Assembly (NCBI GenBank): GCA_907165065.1
Contig: OU015524.1
Span: 124,833,760-124,897,759, forward strand
Source of the DNA: Caprimulgus europaeus
Lineage: Eukaryota; Chordata; Aves; Caprimulgiformes; Caprimulgidae
DNA length: 64,000 nt
Direction of reading: 5' to 3'
This document shows, in pieces, positions 13,075 through 22,809 of this stretch. Position numbers and translations under genes: made by a program. The stretch's first letter is position 1; each line of letters opens with the position of its first letter. The notes under the pieces are model-generated. The model saw only the letters and a list, made by a program, of their open reading frames with translations, had not been told where the DNA came from and made no database searches.

Positions 13075-13085
13075 GCTGCCATGTT
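13075..13085 (-). promoter_or_regulatory. YY1-type element in the ASXL2 5' region
   Basis: On the minus strand this reads AACATGGCAGC, a full match to the AAnATGGCnGC consensus bound by YY1. The motif is typical just downstream of transcription starts of TATA-less CpG island genes. Its ATG opens only a short upstream frame, so it is not the ASXL2 start. Confidence 0.5.
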
Positions 13086-13269
13086 GGGATCCTACTGTAC
13101 AGGGCCGCGGTCATGTGACCCCGCCCGCGTGACTCCACCTACTGTACGGGCCGCGGGGAGGGGGCGGGGCCACCCAGGCAGAGCCCCGCCCTCTCCTTGA
13201 ATCTGCGCGTGCGCACTGCCTGCCCCGCCGCGGCTGCCAAAGGGCGCGGCCGTGCCCCCCCCCCGGCCG

Positions 13270-13345
13270 AGCGCGCGGCGGTGCCTCAGGGAGCCGTGAG
13301 GGTCCTGAGGAGGCCATGAGGGTCCTGAGGGAGCCATGAGGGTCC
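13270..13345 (+). repeat. Short tandem repeat, about 20 bp x 3
   Basis: Three near-identical units of the form gagccatgagggtcctgagg follow one another at the outer edge of the ASXL2 CpG island. Confidence 0.6.
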
Positions 13346-13384
13346 TGAGGGCCGCACGCCCCTTCCTCTGCCCCGGGAAGCGAC

Positions 13385-13590
13385 CTGGGGAGCAGCCCCT
13401 CGGGGAGGGACCTGGGGGTTCTGATCAACGACAAGTTGAACATGAGCCAGCAGTGTGTCCTGGCAGCCCAGAGGGACCCCCGTGTCCTGGGGGCACCCAG
13501 CACTGCACTGCGAGCCGGGCAAAGGGTTCAGAGGGGAAGGGTGTGAGGAGAGGCTGAAGGCACTTGGGTTGTTCAGCCTGGAGAACAGGC
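13385..13590 (+). repeat. CR1 fragment (ORF2 C-terminal part), sense
   Basis: The translation around acctgggggttctgatcaac and gccagcagtgtgtcctggc corresponds to the C-terminal ORF2 stretch that usually reads like 'dLGVLVDnKLNmSQQc'. It is interrupted near 13590 by about 100 bp of unrelated sequence before the next CR1 piece. Confidence 0.7.
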
Positions 13591-13694
13591 TCCCCAACTG
13601 ACCACCACCTTCCTCACCAGCACCATTACCTGCTCCCATCCACGTGCTGCCATGACAGGCTGTCCCAGCTGCTGGGCGTTCTCCTGCAATGCTG

Positions 13695-14160
13695 AGTGCT
13701 GGAGCGTGTCCAGAGAAGGGAACGGAGCTGGGGAAGGGTCTGGAGCACAAGTGTGCTGAGTTCAGGCTGAGGGAACTGGGGGTGCTGAGCCTGGAGAAAA
13801 GGAGGCTGAGGGGAGACCTTGTGGCTCTGTCCAAGTCCCTTGGAGGAGGGTGCAGAGAGGTGGGGGTGGGTCTGTTCCACCAAGGAGCAAGGGACAGGAC
13901 AAGAGGAAATGGGCTCCAGTTGTGGCCAGGGCAGTTGAGATGGGATGTGAGGAAGAATTTCTTTGCTGAAAGGGTTCTGAGGCATTGGAAGGGGTTGCCC
14001 AGGGCAGTGGTGGAGTCCCCATCCCTGGAGGGACTGAAGAGTGGTGTAGACACAGTGCTGAGGGACATGGGTCAGTGGGGACTGGTCAGTGTTGGGTTCA
14101 TGGTTGGACTGGATGATGTTAAAGGGCTTTTCCAATCCAGGCCATTCTGGGATTCTGGGT
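13695..14160 (+). repeat. CR1 LINE fragment (3' end), sense
   Basis: Sense-strand copy of the 4713-5417 subfamily. It starts at tggagcgtgtccagagaagg and ends at gggattctggg, the CR1 terminal repeat. Confidence 0.85.
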
Positions 14161-14458
14161 ATGTAAAATGTCTAATACAGCAGCTTCCCTCTCAGTGAGA
14201 TAGAAATCTCATCCAGGCTGTCACGTACTGTCCCTCAGTTACTGCAGGATCCTTCTCCAGTGCAGCCATGCTTTGAGTACATCCATTTTCATTTCATCAT
14301 TTTCTAATGCAGATACACTCCTCCCCGTATAGCTCTTCACAGGCTCTTACTATGTTAAAAATGAGATCCCTCTCTTCATTTTCACAAATCCAAATCCACT
14401 CGACTCGCAATGTGAGCCTCTGCTGGGCACGTGAATGATTTTCAAACCAGCATATTTC

Positions 14459-14775
14459 ATAGAATCCCAAACTGGGTTGGGAGGGACCTTAAAGCTCACC
14501 CAGTTCCAACCCCCCTGCCAGCAGCAGGGACACCTTCCACTAGACCAGGTTGCTCAAAGCCTCATCCAACCTGGCCCAGAACACTTCCAGGGAGGAGCAG
14601 CCACAGCTTCTCTGGCCAACCTGGGCCAGGGTCTCACCACCCTCACACCAAACAATTTCTTCCTCACATCTCAGCTCCATCTCCCCTCTGACACTTTCAA
14701 GCCATCACCTCTTGTCCTGTCCCTCCCTGCCCTTGGCCAAAGTCCCTCCCCAGCCTTCCTGGAGCTCTCTTCAGC
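14459..14775 (-). repeat. CR1 LINE fragment (3' end), antisense
   Basis: Antisense copy of the 545-1250 subfamily. It begins with atagaatcccaaactgggtt and carries the usual cagcagcagggacacc block. Confidence 0.85.
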
Positions 14776-15199
14776 ACAGAAAGCCAAGGCACATGAAGCT
14801 GGTTTTAGAAGTAAAGCCAGTAGCTGTTGTGAGGAGGTAAAGTGAAAAACAAACAAACAACAAAACAAAAAACCCCAAAACAAACCTCCTGGTCAGCAAG
14901 CCAAGAGGGAACTTGGTGCCCAGGGAGTCTCAGTGCATCACCAGGGCAGAAGAGCTCTCTGTGCTCCCCTGAGAGCATCTGCAGCTGCACAGAGGACACC
15001 CTGCTCCGCTGCCCACGCACAAGGGTCGGTCACAGCTGATCCTAAGTGCTGTCGGTAGCAAAACAAGTCTGCTGTTCAAATACTGTCACTGGGGCTTGAA
15101 TAACAGTACCCGAGCCTTGCTTGGGAAGAACTGTGCTCCACGGGCTTCTGAGCAGTGAGGACTTCCCCTCACTTCCCACACAGAGCCCAGGAACACAAG

Positions 15200-16240
15200 G
15201 GTTGCCCTGGGTTCGGCTGGGATGGGGTTAATTTCCACAAGAGGCTGGGAGAGGATGCAGCCAGGATAGCTGACCCGGACTAGCCAGGCGGGTATTTGAT
15301 GAAGTGTGATGTCATGCTCAGCATGTAAACTGGGGGAGTTGGCCGGGGGAAGGAGGGATCGAGGCTCAGGAGCAGGCTGGGCATCGGGTTCTGGTGGTGC
15401 CTGTGGTGGTTTCACTCCTTTGGCTGCAGCCAAACACAGCCGCTCGCTCCCTCTCCTCCACCCAGAAACAGGGGAGAGAAGTGGAACTGAGAAAAGTGAG
15501 AAAACTCGTGGGTTGAGATAAAAACACGTTACTAGTTGAAATAAAATAATAATAATAATATCAGTAACAATAGAATATGCCAATGAGTGATGCCCAGTGC
15601 AGTCACTCACCACCCACTGACCGATGCCCAGCCTGTCCCAGCCAGCGATCCCGGAGCACAGACAGTCCCCAAACCCAAACCGCAACCCCGGGAGAGCCAG
15701 AGCCCGAGCCAGCCCCGAGAGAATCCCCAGCTCTCCCTCAGCCCTGGGTCATGTCCTGCCCATGGGGACAGGAGATGGAACATCTCATGGGCAGAGCCAA
15801 ATGCCAGTTTGGGGTTTGCCAGTTACTGCACTTCCCCCCTCCCAGTTCTCTGCACTTGCAGACTGGCAAAACACAAAGTCCTTGGACTTGCAGCAGCAAC
15901 TGAAACCATCAGTGTGTTATCAACATTCTTCTTGTAACAAACCCACACTGAACCCAGCACACAGCTGCTCTGGCTACTGAGGAGAACATTAACCCTGTCC
16001 CAGTGACACCAGGACAGTGAGCAATTGCCTTCTGCAGCACTCGCTTCATATATTCTCTTAGTAGTCATATTTTATTATTATTTATTACCTTTTTACGTTG
16101 CTCTATTAAACTGTCCTTATCTCGACACACAAGTTTTACCTTTTTCTTCCAGTTCTCCTCCCCATCTCACTGGGGGAGGGGAGAAGCGAGTGAGCAGCCA
16201 CGTGGTGCTTTGTCACCTGCTGGGCTTAAACCACAACAAG
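15200..16240 (+). mobile_element. ERV LTR in sense, split by a second antisense LTR
   Basis: The flanking halves 15200-15401 and 16017-16240 read as one sense LTR. The left half has ggctgggatggggttaatt and the U3-type block cagcatgtaaac; the right half has tctattaaactgtcctta (an ATTAAA-type poly(A) signal) and ends ttaaaccacaaca. A second LTR interrupts it in antisense. This orientation is supported by the position of the poly(A)-like signal. The family identification is from memory of neoavian LTRs. Confidence 0.6.
15402..16016 (-). mobile_element. Antisense ERV LTR nested in another LTR
   Basis: This 615-bp block starts TGT and ends ACA, so its sense strand is minus. Its reverse complement aligns with the LTR at 21554-22135 over much of its length (start tgtcctggt, then the block before tggtgag, then a stretch rich in attatta and the phrase gagttttctcacttt). 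It sits exactly between the two halves of the sense LTR, with GTG on each side as a possible remnant of the target duplication. Confidence 0.6.
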
Positions 16241-17325
16241 GATTTAAACAAAAAACCCAACTGGGGTAGCAGAAGCAGTGCAGTGATTTGAGCTGGAGCC
16301 TGATGGGTTAAACTCTGTGCCCCGGTGTGTCTTAGGAGGGGCTTTACATTTACCAGCTCCTTATGGCTTCAGCCAACAGGACTCTCACTCCAGCATCCAC
16401 CGCTCCTCTTCTCCTTGGTACCCCGTTAATTTGCCGTCAGGATGAGGTGAAACCCCCCCTTTTTATCCCTCGCAAGGAAATCTGCTCACGCTGACCTTAT
16501 CCAGCCAGGGTGGCAGGAGCTGGGCGCTGGGAGCACAGCTGCAGCCGGGAGATCATCGTTTGCAGCTGATGCTGCCTTTGCTTTACTCTGCTGCTCAGAA
16601 ACCCCCAGTTTGCCAGCCTCACCGATTTTGTTACCAATAATCTTGTTTCTCTTTGCTCCCAGCCAAAGCCCAGTATTTCCCCGACAGCGGAGTGCAGCGT
16701 CAGGCAGCGCACCCGGGCTGACGGGAAGCCCAATTTGACGCTGCATTTCCGAGAAATGAGACAATTTTGGCTTCTTTTCCCTGGAGCGCCTGCGGTCCGC
16801 GGGCTGGCTGCTGCGCCACGAGCGGCCGCTCCAGCTGCACCCACAGCAGCACCCACAGCAGCACCCACAGCAGCACCCAGGAGCTTCACCCAACTCGCTC
16901 TTCTCATCTGTTCTTTGACTTCCAGCTGCTGTTAGTGACACGCACACGGGTGGCTTCAGCCCTGCCTGTTGCAAAAGCCCCCCCGGATGGCAGCGTTCAT
17001 AACTGTGCTGCGCTCTCATCCGACTTCTCCTGGCTTTGCACCTGTGCAAACCCAGAGTGAAACTCCTCCAAATCAAGATTTTTCCCTTTTTAGAGAGGGA
17101 TGTCATACCTGCAGGGCTAGCTGCAAACATCCAGCAAGCAAAAAAACCATCTAAAAATGAAACAGAGCTAAATTTAGTGTTTGTGAAAATTAACGGTGTG
17201 CTTTGGGCAGTTTCCAACCTTGTTTCTCGTATTCCAAGGGCTGGAAAATTGTTTTCAGACAAGAAATTAAAATATTAAAGGTGAAATTATTATTCAGTCT
17301 TATTTTTTATTATCATGGGCTTTAA
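16240..17325. other. Intergenic, no supported gene
   Basis: Unique sequence. It contains a three- to four-copy 15-bp repeat (cagcagcacccacag) at 16841-16880 and a 258-codon minus-strand open frame, 16486-17262, that I could not match to any family (see findings). Confidence 0.5.
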
Positions 17326-17478
17326 GAGTATATATATATACAGTCTACATATATATATACACACTATATAGTATATAGTATATAGTATATACTATATACT
17401 ATATACTATATACTATATACTATATACTATATACTATATACTACATACTATATACTATATACTATATACTATATATAT
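17326..17478. repeat. TA-rich microsatellite with inverted 7-mer arrays
   Basis: A run of TA dinucleotides is followed by tandem ATATAGT units and then by tandem ATATACT units. AGTATAT and ATATACT are reverse complements, so the two blocks can fold on each other. It directly precedes a CR1 3' fragment. Confidence 0.85.
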
Positions 17479-17615
17479 AGTCCCCATCCCTGGAGGTGTT
17501 TAAAGGCCGGGCAGAGGAGGTGCTCAGAGGTCTGGTTCAGCAGTGGACAGGGGTGGTTGGACTCGATGATCTCAAAGGTTTTTTCCAACCACACGATCCT
17601 GTGACTCTGTGATAA
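17479..17615 (+). repeat. CR1 LINE fragment (3' terminus), sense
   Basis: Runs from tccccatccctggaggtg to cctgtgactctgtgataa, the terminal part of a CR1 element. Confidence 0.75.
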
Positions 17616-18124
17616 ATGATAAATGCCACGAGGCTTAGACTCAGGCTGTGCCATTGGCAAACTGACATTGGGTTTTAGAAGTCCCAAGGGCTAATGAAAG
17701 CCGATGGAAACGGAGAATCTTTTTTGCTCCTTATCCCTGTTCCCTTGGTTCTGCTGACTCACTGGAGAGCCCACGGTGGATTCGCCAGCACCCAGCCCGT
17801 ACCTCCCTGCCACGCAGTTGAGCCCACGGAGGCAAGAAGGTGGTGGTGAATCGAAATTCAGGAGACACTGAGCGTGTTCTTGAAGATTTTTGCTTACTTT
17901 CTCCTGTAGGGACAAAAGGAGTTGGACATTACAGCTCTCCTGCACAGGACAGCCCTGTTCTGCGCCATCCCAAGGGGGCTGCGTGGTCATCAGAGGTGAG
18001 ACCGGACCCCCACACGGCCCCCCCTGCCCAGCAGCACAGGGCTGTGCTGACCAGGCCGTCCAGCTCCAAACCCAGCACAGAATGGGGGGCTCGGGGGACG
18101 CTGCAGGGCGGCTCTTTGCGTGCT

Positions 18125-19150
18125 GTAGTCATACTGTGGTGGTGTCAGCCACAGCTCAGACCATGGGGTCCTGCACTCACCCCCCCACCCTCTGAGATGG
18201 GGAGAGAAACACCCCAAAGGGCTGGTGGGGTGGGATGAGGACAGGGAGGGCTCACTCACCAGGGATGGGCACGGGCAGCACAGACTCCACTTGGGGAAGA
18301 AAAAGCCATTTAATGAGTTGCCAATCAATCAGAGCAGGACAGTGAGACACAACAACCACCTCTGACAGCACCTTCCCCACCCCTCCCTTCTTCCCGGGCT
18401 CCCCTCCCTTTGCTCCCCATTTCTGTCCCTTCTCCCCAGGGCACAGGGACAGGGAATGGGGGTTCAGTCCGTTCCTCTCTGCCGCTCTTCCCGGCACCAG
18501 ATCCCTCCCGCGGGGTGAAAGAGTCCAGGGACAAAGTGTTCCAGCGTGGCTGCCCATGGAGTCAGGGACCTCTTTGGGCCCAGCTCCTGGCTCTGGCATG
18601 GGGACATCCACGGGCTGGGGATGGGTCTGTGCTCCAGCACACGTCCTCACCCCCCCAGCTCTGGCCCTGAGCGTCTCTGGGGTCTCAATTCAGTCACTCC
18701 TGCCCTTGGGCTCAGCTTTCTGCTCCAGTGTGGAGTCCTCCATGGCCCACACGTGGGGATCTGCTCCACCCTTGAACTTCCATGGGCTGCAGGGACCTCA
18801 TTGACCTTCTGCTACTCCATGGGTGTTAAACTGGGTGTCTGAGGTTCTCTGTCCTCCCCCTCTTCCTCCAGACAGCAAAGCTCTCCTCTTTGTTTAGGTT
18901 GATGGTTCTCTTTTGTTCAGGTCAATGGCCTCTCCTCCAGGTTCTCTCCACCTTCTTCTTTTCAAAACAGTCCTTCCCCTCACAAATACTGATTCACAGA
19001 GTCATTTTCTATTGCTAATTGGCTCAGCCTGGGCTGGAGGTGGGTCCACCTTGGAGCCAGGGGAGCTTTGTGAAGCTGCTCCCTGGGGCCATCACTGTAG
19101 CCCCTTCCCCCACTACCAAAACCAGCCCCAACACACAAACCCAACACCCA
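18125..19150 (+). mobile_element. Solo LTR-like fragment of an avian endogenous retrovirus (copy 2)
   Basis: Longer relative of 2712-3516 in the same orientation. It keeps about 200 bp (18447-18665) missing from copy 1, including a motif cluster of the form tccagcgtgg and tccacgggctgggg. It ends in the block actaccaaaaccagcccc followed by aacccaac. No retroviral coding sequence is adjacent. Confidence 0.6.
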
Positions 19151-19664
19151 TAGCTGAAAGTCTCTTGGAGACCTGAGGAGGTCCTTACCGGAGAAAAGCA
19201 GGTTTCTTTGTGTGGTTTCCATTATTTTTGCCCAATATTCTTCTTCCTGCACCTGGAGAGCCACCGACAGAGCAGTCCCCACATGGCAGGTCGTGCTGAC
19301 AGCCCAGCCAGGAGGTCTGTCTGTCTGCTGCAAGGGCTGTTCTCATCCTGGCATGTCAGGAAATGGAGCAAAGCCCAGAAGTCAAGGAGGAACTACACTC
19401 AACTGGACGCTTCTGGAGAGGACACACTACCCTGCACACCTCCAAGGAGCCGGGCTCTGGGCAGCTCTGCAGCTGCACGAGGCACAGGATTGAACTGTTG
19501 CTGTTTATTTCAAATGTCCCTCCATCCTCTTCTCGGTTCATCCTTTACTGAGCTCTCGGTGTGGCGAGAAGTGAAACGGCTGAAGCACAAATTACAGCTG
19601 CTTAGAGACGGTTTGGAACAAGTGGTGGGCACCGATATCAGGGATGAACTTCACCCCCATGCAG

Positions 19665-20160
19665 AGTGGAGAAGCCAGGGTGCTTTATTGCAGCACCGGG
19701 TGCACGGGGCCACTCGTGGCTCTACAAAATCTTTATGCTGTCAAATCATGCATATTCAGTACTTTTCCAAGAAATTATTAACACACTCATCACATTTCCA
19801 AGCACTCATTAATACATTGAAATCTCCTTTTCACATGCGCACTGGAGTCTTTGGGGGGTCATCAGATGATCACAGAGACTTTTGTCACTGTGCCCTTTAG
19901 CTGAATTTCTCCTCAGTTCACCTCTGGGCCTGTTCCCAACACTTCTGTCTCCACAGAAAGGGTTTATTCCAGCATCACTGCCTTATCCACCCTCTTGCAA
20001 AGTTTTATTATCTATTTTAGCCTATAAATGTGACTCGGCCTGGCTGGCACGTCCCTGCCTTTCAGTGTCACAGTGTCACAGCAGAAGGGGATGTTCTCTC
20101 GGTGTCAGTGGCTCGCTCAGCCAGCTGCCCTCAGGGTTCCTCCTCCCCAGATGAAATTTT
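19665..20160 (-). mobile_element. Possible ERV LTR, antisense
   Basis: The string gggtgctttattgcagcacc carries an inverted AATAAA followed by sequence reminiscent of an avian LTR read in antisense (long stretch with tgcatattcagtac and aggggatgttctctc). The resemblance is from memory and weak, and the boundaries are guesses. Confidence 0.3.
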
Positions 20161-20607
20161 CTCTCTGGAAGCTGCACAGGAGGGAGTGAAGCACAGTTCA
20201 CTGGACAGGGATCCGTTCATCCCTGGCAGAAAAAGGAAGGTCTGGCTTTGTTATATATGAGCCCAGCACCATCCTGCTTTGTAAAAATCAGGAGCAAATC
20301 ATTTTGCTTTAAGCTTAAATAATGCATAGTTATTAAACAGGAACTGATGCTAAAGCAGAATCGGCAATTGTGTTTAAATCTTGTTTCCAAACTCGGATTT
20401 CAAGCAGGCAGTGAGCTGCTTGCAGGTTGATCCTTGCAGCCAGGAAAAAGAACGTGCAAGTATCAGATGGGTGAGGGAAATCAGTGAGCAGAGGGCCTTT
20501 CCCGTGGGGGGTGGAGGGGCTGCAGCTTTACCACCATTATTTTTAAGTTCTGAAAGTGATACAAAAACCAGGAACCCAAATCTTTGTGCAAAGCAACGAA
20601 TCGGGGC

Positions 20608-20745
20608 CAGGCTGGGTGAGGCTTTGAGCAACCTGCCCTAGTGGAAGGTGTCCCTGCTGCTGGCAGGGGGGTTGGCACTGGATGAGCTTGAAGGTCCCTT
20701 CCCACCCAAACCAGCCTGTGATTCTGGGATTCTCTGAGCAGCCGA
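20608..20745 (+). repeat. CR1 LINE fragment (3' terminus), sense
   Basis: Short CR1 3' end with the agtggaaggtgtccctgctg block and the terminal gattctgggattctctg. It marks the left limit of the U1 gene cluster. Confidence 0.75.
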
Positions 20746-20950
20746 TCCAACGGCAGCGCCGGGGCCCGCGGGGAGCGTGGGCTCCGGGGCGGGTGCACGG
20801 TGACAGGCGGAGCCGGGCTGGGCCGGGGCCGGGAGCGAGCGGGGGGCGGGGCCTTGCCGGGATGGGGCGGGGCTATGCAGATCGCGGCGCTGCCGGCACA
20901 AACGCTCCGGGACAAAGGGGCGGGGCGTTCAGGCCGATAGGGGCGGGGAC

Positions 20951-20983
20951 ATGCAGATAAGACACCGCGAGGCACGACGGGAG
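20951..20983 (+). promoter_or_regulatory. Distal sequence element of U1 gene A (octamer + ZNF143/SPH)
   Basis: An octamer-like ATGCAGAT lies at 20951-20958, 222 bp upstream of the U1 start, followed by a ZNF143/Staf (SPH)-like ggcacgacgggag at 20971-20983. The same pair occurs at the same distance in all four copies. Octamer plus SPH is the established architecture of vertebrate snRNA enhancers. A second octamer-like site lies further upstream near 20874. Confidence 0.7.
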
Positions 20984-21172
20984 CCTCACGGAACAACAAC
21001 TCCCCGTCACGAGAGTTCCGAACGCTGCGTGGGCGCTGCGCGGCGGCGGCGACAGCTCGCGGGGCGCGGAACGCGTGGTGGGGTCGGGGCCAGGGCGGGC
21101 GTGCGAGTTGTGTGTGCGTGTGTTGTGTGTGCGCGCGGCGGCGTGGGGCGCGCGTCGGGGCGGTGTTGGCTC

Positions 21173-21336
21173 ATACTTACCTGGCAGGGGAGACACCATG
21201 ATCAGGCAGGTGGTTTTCCCAGGGCGAGGCTCATCCCCTGCACTCCGGGTGTGCTGACCCCTGCGATTTCCCCAAATGCGGGAAACTCGACTGCATAATT
21301 TGTGGTAGTGGGGGACTGCGTTCGCGCTCTCCCCTG
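21173..21336 (+). ncRNA. RNU1: U1 spliceosomal snRNA, copy A
   Basis: The 164-bp gene matches vertebrate U1 snRNA along its whole length and is exactly the usual 164 nt. Its 5' end is ATACTTACCTG, which pairs with 5' splice sites. The body includes the stem-loop stretch GGTGGTTTTCCCAGGG, the Sm site region ATAATTTGTGG, and the 3' terminal stem ending CTCCCCTG. U1 is the RNA core of the U1 snRNP and recognises 5' splice sites in the nucleus. The DSE lies 222 bp upstream and a 3' box 9 bp downstream, so the gene looks functional. It is identical to copies C and D. Its flanks match copy C in inverted orientation. Confidence 0.95.
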
Positions 21337-21345
21337 GCTTTACGG

Positions 21346-21359
21346 GTGTAAAAGACAGA
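21346..21359 (+). terminator. U1 gene A 3' box
   Basis: gtgtaaaagacaga fits the snRNA 3' box consensus GTTTN0-3AAARNNAGA. It lies 9 bp past the RNA end and directs Integrator-dependent 3' end formation. Confidence 0.75.
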
Positions 21360-21553
21360 ACCAATAGGAACTTGAGCAGTCAACGAGCTCGTGTTATTGG
21401 TCTCGCTGTATGGCTCTGCTGTGGCTGGGTCAAGTCCTCGCGTTGGCCCCGCCCCGGAGCCGGACGGTTTCCTACCGCCTCGGCCGCGATCCCCGCGCTC
21501 TGACCGGCCAAGGGGGCTGGCAGGAGGATCCGGGGGGTCTCCGGGTTTCACCG

Positions 21554-22135
21554 TGTCCTGGTTCCGCTGGGACGGAGCCGATGCTCTCAGCAGCCCCACG
21601 GTTCGGTTTCAGTCCATGATTCGCTGTGAGAACGTCGATGGCACACTGGTGTCACACCGCTGTCTTCTGTTGTCCCTGGCAGACGAAGGACGTTTCCAAC
21701 CTCCCCGCGTTTCGCTGCTCTGCAGCTGCAGGGGACTGAGAGAACGAGGGGCAGTAATTAGCCAACCCAAACTGCCATTGGGATGCAGCAGTGGAATCTT
21801 CCGCATCGCGTCATGGTCAGTGACGTCCCTGACTTGACCGGAACGCGCTGCTGTCTCTCTCGCTCTCCCGGGATTGCGGTTTCGGTTCGGGATTGTCGCT
21901 CCTGCGGGATCATTATCTGGGAACGTCCCGGGCTTGGTGGGCGGGTGGTGAGCAATGGCACTGGGTGTCACTCATTTGCATATTTTATTACTGTTATCGT
22001 AATTACTGTAATTATTGCTTTATTAAAATTATTAAATTGCTTTTATCTCGACTCTCGAGTTTTCTCACTTTTACCCTCCTGATTCTCTGTCCCCCGTCCC
22101 ACTGGGGTCGGGCGAGCCAGGGTGCAACCCCCCGC
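21554..22135 (+). mobile_element. ERV LTR between U1 genes A and B, 3' truncated
   Basis: Starts TGTCCTGGTTCCGCTGGGAC and runs in sense through an A/T-rich tract with attaaaattattaaattgc and the phrase tcgagttttctcactttta. It matches the reverse complement of 15402-16016, but the last part of the LTR is missing near 22135. It separates the two tail-to-tail U1 genes A and B. Confidence 0.6.
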
Positions 22136-22320
22136 AGCGGCGCTGGGTCAGAGAGTGAATTTCCCTCCCGCCTGGAATATTTCGGTCGGTTCTAGGCGCG
22201 GACGCTCGTTCTGGGCCTGGAGGTGGATTCGCGGCGGGACTTCGGACCGCAGCCGAAACAGGACCTCGGATACAGAACAAAGTGCAGCGGAGCGTCACAC
22301 CAGCCACCGCGCTTTTCCGC

Positions 22321-22334
22321 TCTGCTTTTAACAC
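22321..22334 (-). terminator. U1 gene B 3' box
   Basis: The minus strand reads gtgttaaaagcaga, an snRNA 3' box, 9 bp beyond the RNA end. Confidence 0.75.
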
Positions 22335-22343
22335 CCGTAAAGC

Positions 22344-22507
22344 CAGGGGAGAGCGCGAACGCAGTCCCCCACTACCACAAATTATGCAGTCGAGTTTCCC
22401 GCATTTGGGGAAATCGCAGGGGTCAGCACACCCGGAGTGCAGGGGATGAGCCTCGCCCTGGGAAAACCACCTGCCTGATCATGGTGTCTCCCCTACCAGG
22501 TAAGTAT
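22344..22507 (-). ncRNA. RNU1: U1 spliceosomal snRNA, copy B (single-base variant)
   Basis: Minus-strand 164-nt U1 gene. It is identical to the other three copies except at RNA position 13, where it has U instead of C (GGUAGGGG rather than GGCAGGGG), just 3' of the 5' splice-site-pairing region. The Sm site and all other stems are intact, a 3' box follows, and the octamer/ZNF143 pair lies 222 bp upstream at 22697-22729. I therefore expect it to be expressed. It converges on copy A, with an LTR between their 3' ends. Confidence 0.95.
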
Positions 22508-22696
22508 GAGTCAATACCCCCCCGACGCGCGGCCCACGCCGCCGCACGCACACACAACACACGCACACAAAACTCGCACGCCCGCCCTGGCCCCGACCCC
22601 ACCACGCGTCCCGCGCCCCGTCAGCTGTCGCCGCTGCCCCGCAGCGCCCACGCCGCGTCGGACTCCCGTGACGGGGAGTTGTTGGTCGGTGAGGCT

Positions 22697-22729
22697 CCCG
22701 TCATGCCTCGCGGTGTCTGATCTGCATGG
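22697..22729 (-). promoter_or_regulatory. Distal sequence element of U1 gene B
   Basis: On the plus strand ctcccgtcatgcc (22697-22709) and atctgcat (22722-22729) are the ZNF143/SPH-like site and the octamer in reverse. The outer edge is 222 bp from the U1 start. A second atctgcat lies further out near 22798. Confidence 0.7.
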
Positions 22730-22809
22730 CCCCGCCCCATTCGGCCTCAACGCCCCGCCCCTTTTGTCCCGGCTCGTCTGTGCCGGCAGCGGTGTGATCT
22801 GCATAGCCC

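Larger units (their letters stand above)
12600..13330 (-). promoter_or_regulatory. ASXL2: CpG island promoter of ASXL2
   Basis: A GC-rich, CpG-dense stretch surrounds ASXL2 exon 1 and contains GC boxes (ggggcggggc near 12945 and 13155). It has no obvious TATA box, as expected for a housekeeping chromatin regulator. A 17-18 bp segment beginning tactgtac and running into gggccgcgg occurs twice, at 13093 and 13140, about 47 bp apart. An E-box-like GTCATGTGAC lies between them at 13110-13119. The transcription start is inferred to lie near 13080-13150 on the minus strand. Confidence 0.6.

Noticed and set aside
2712-19150. One 16-kb provirus with two LTRs
   Set aside because: The sequence between the two LTR fragments contains the ASXL2 exon, CR1s and other LTRs, with no retroviral genes, so they are separate insertions.
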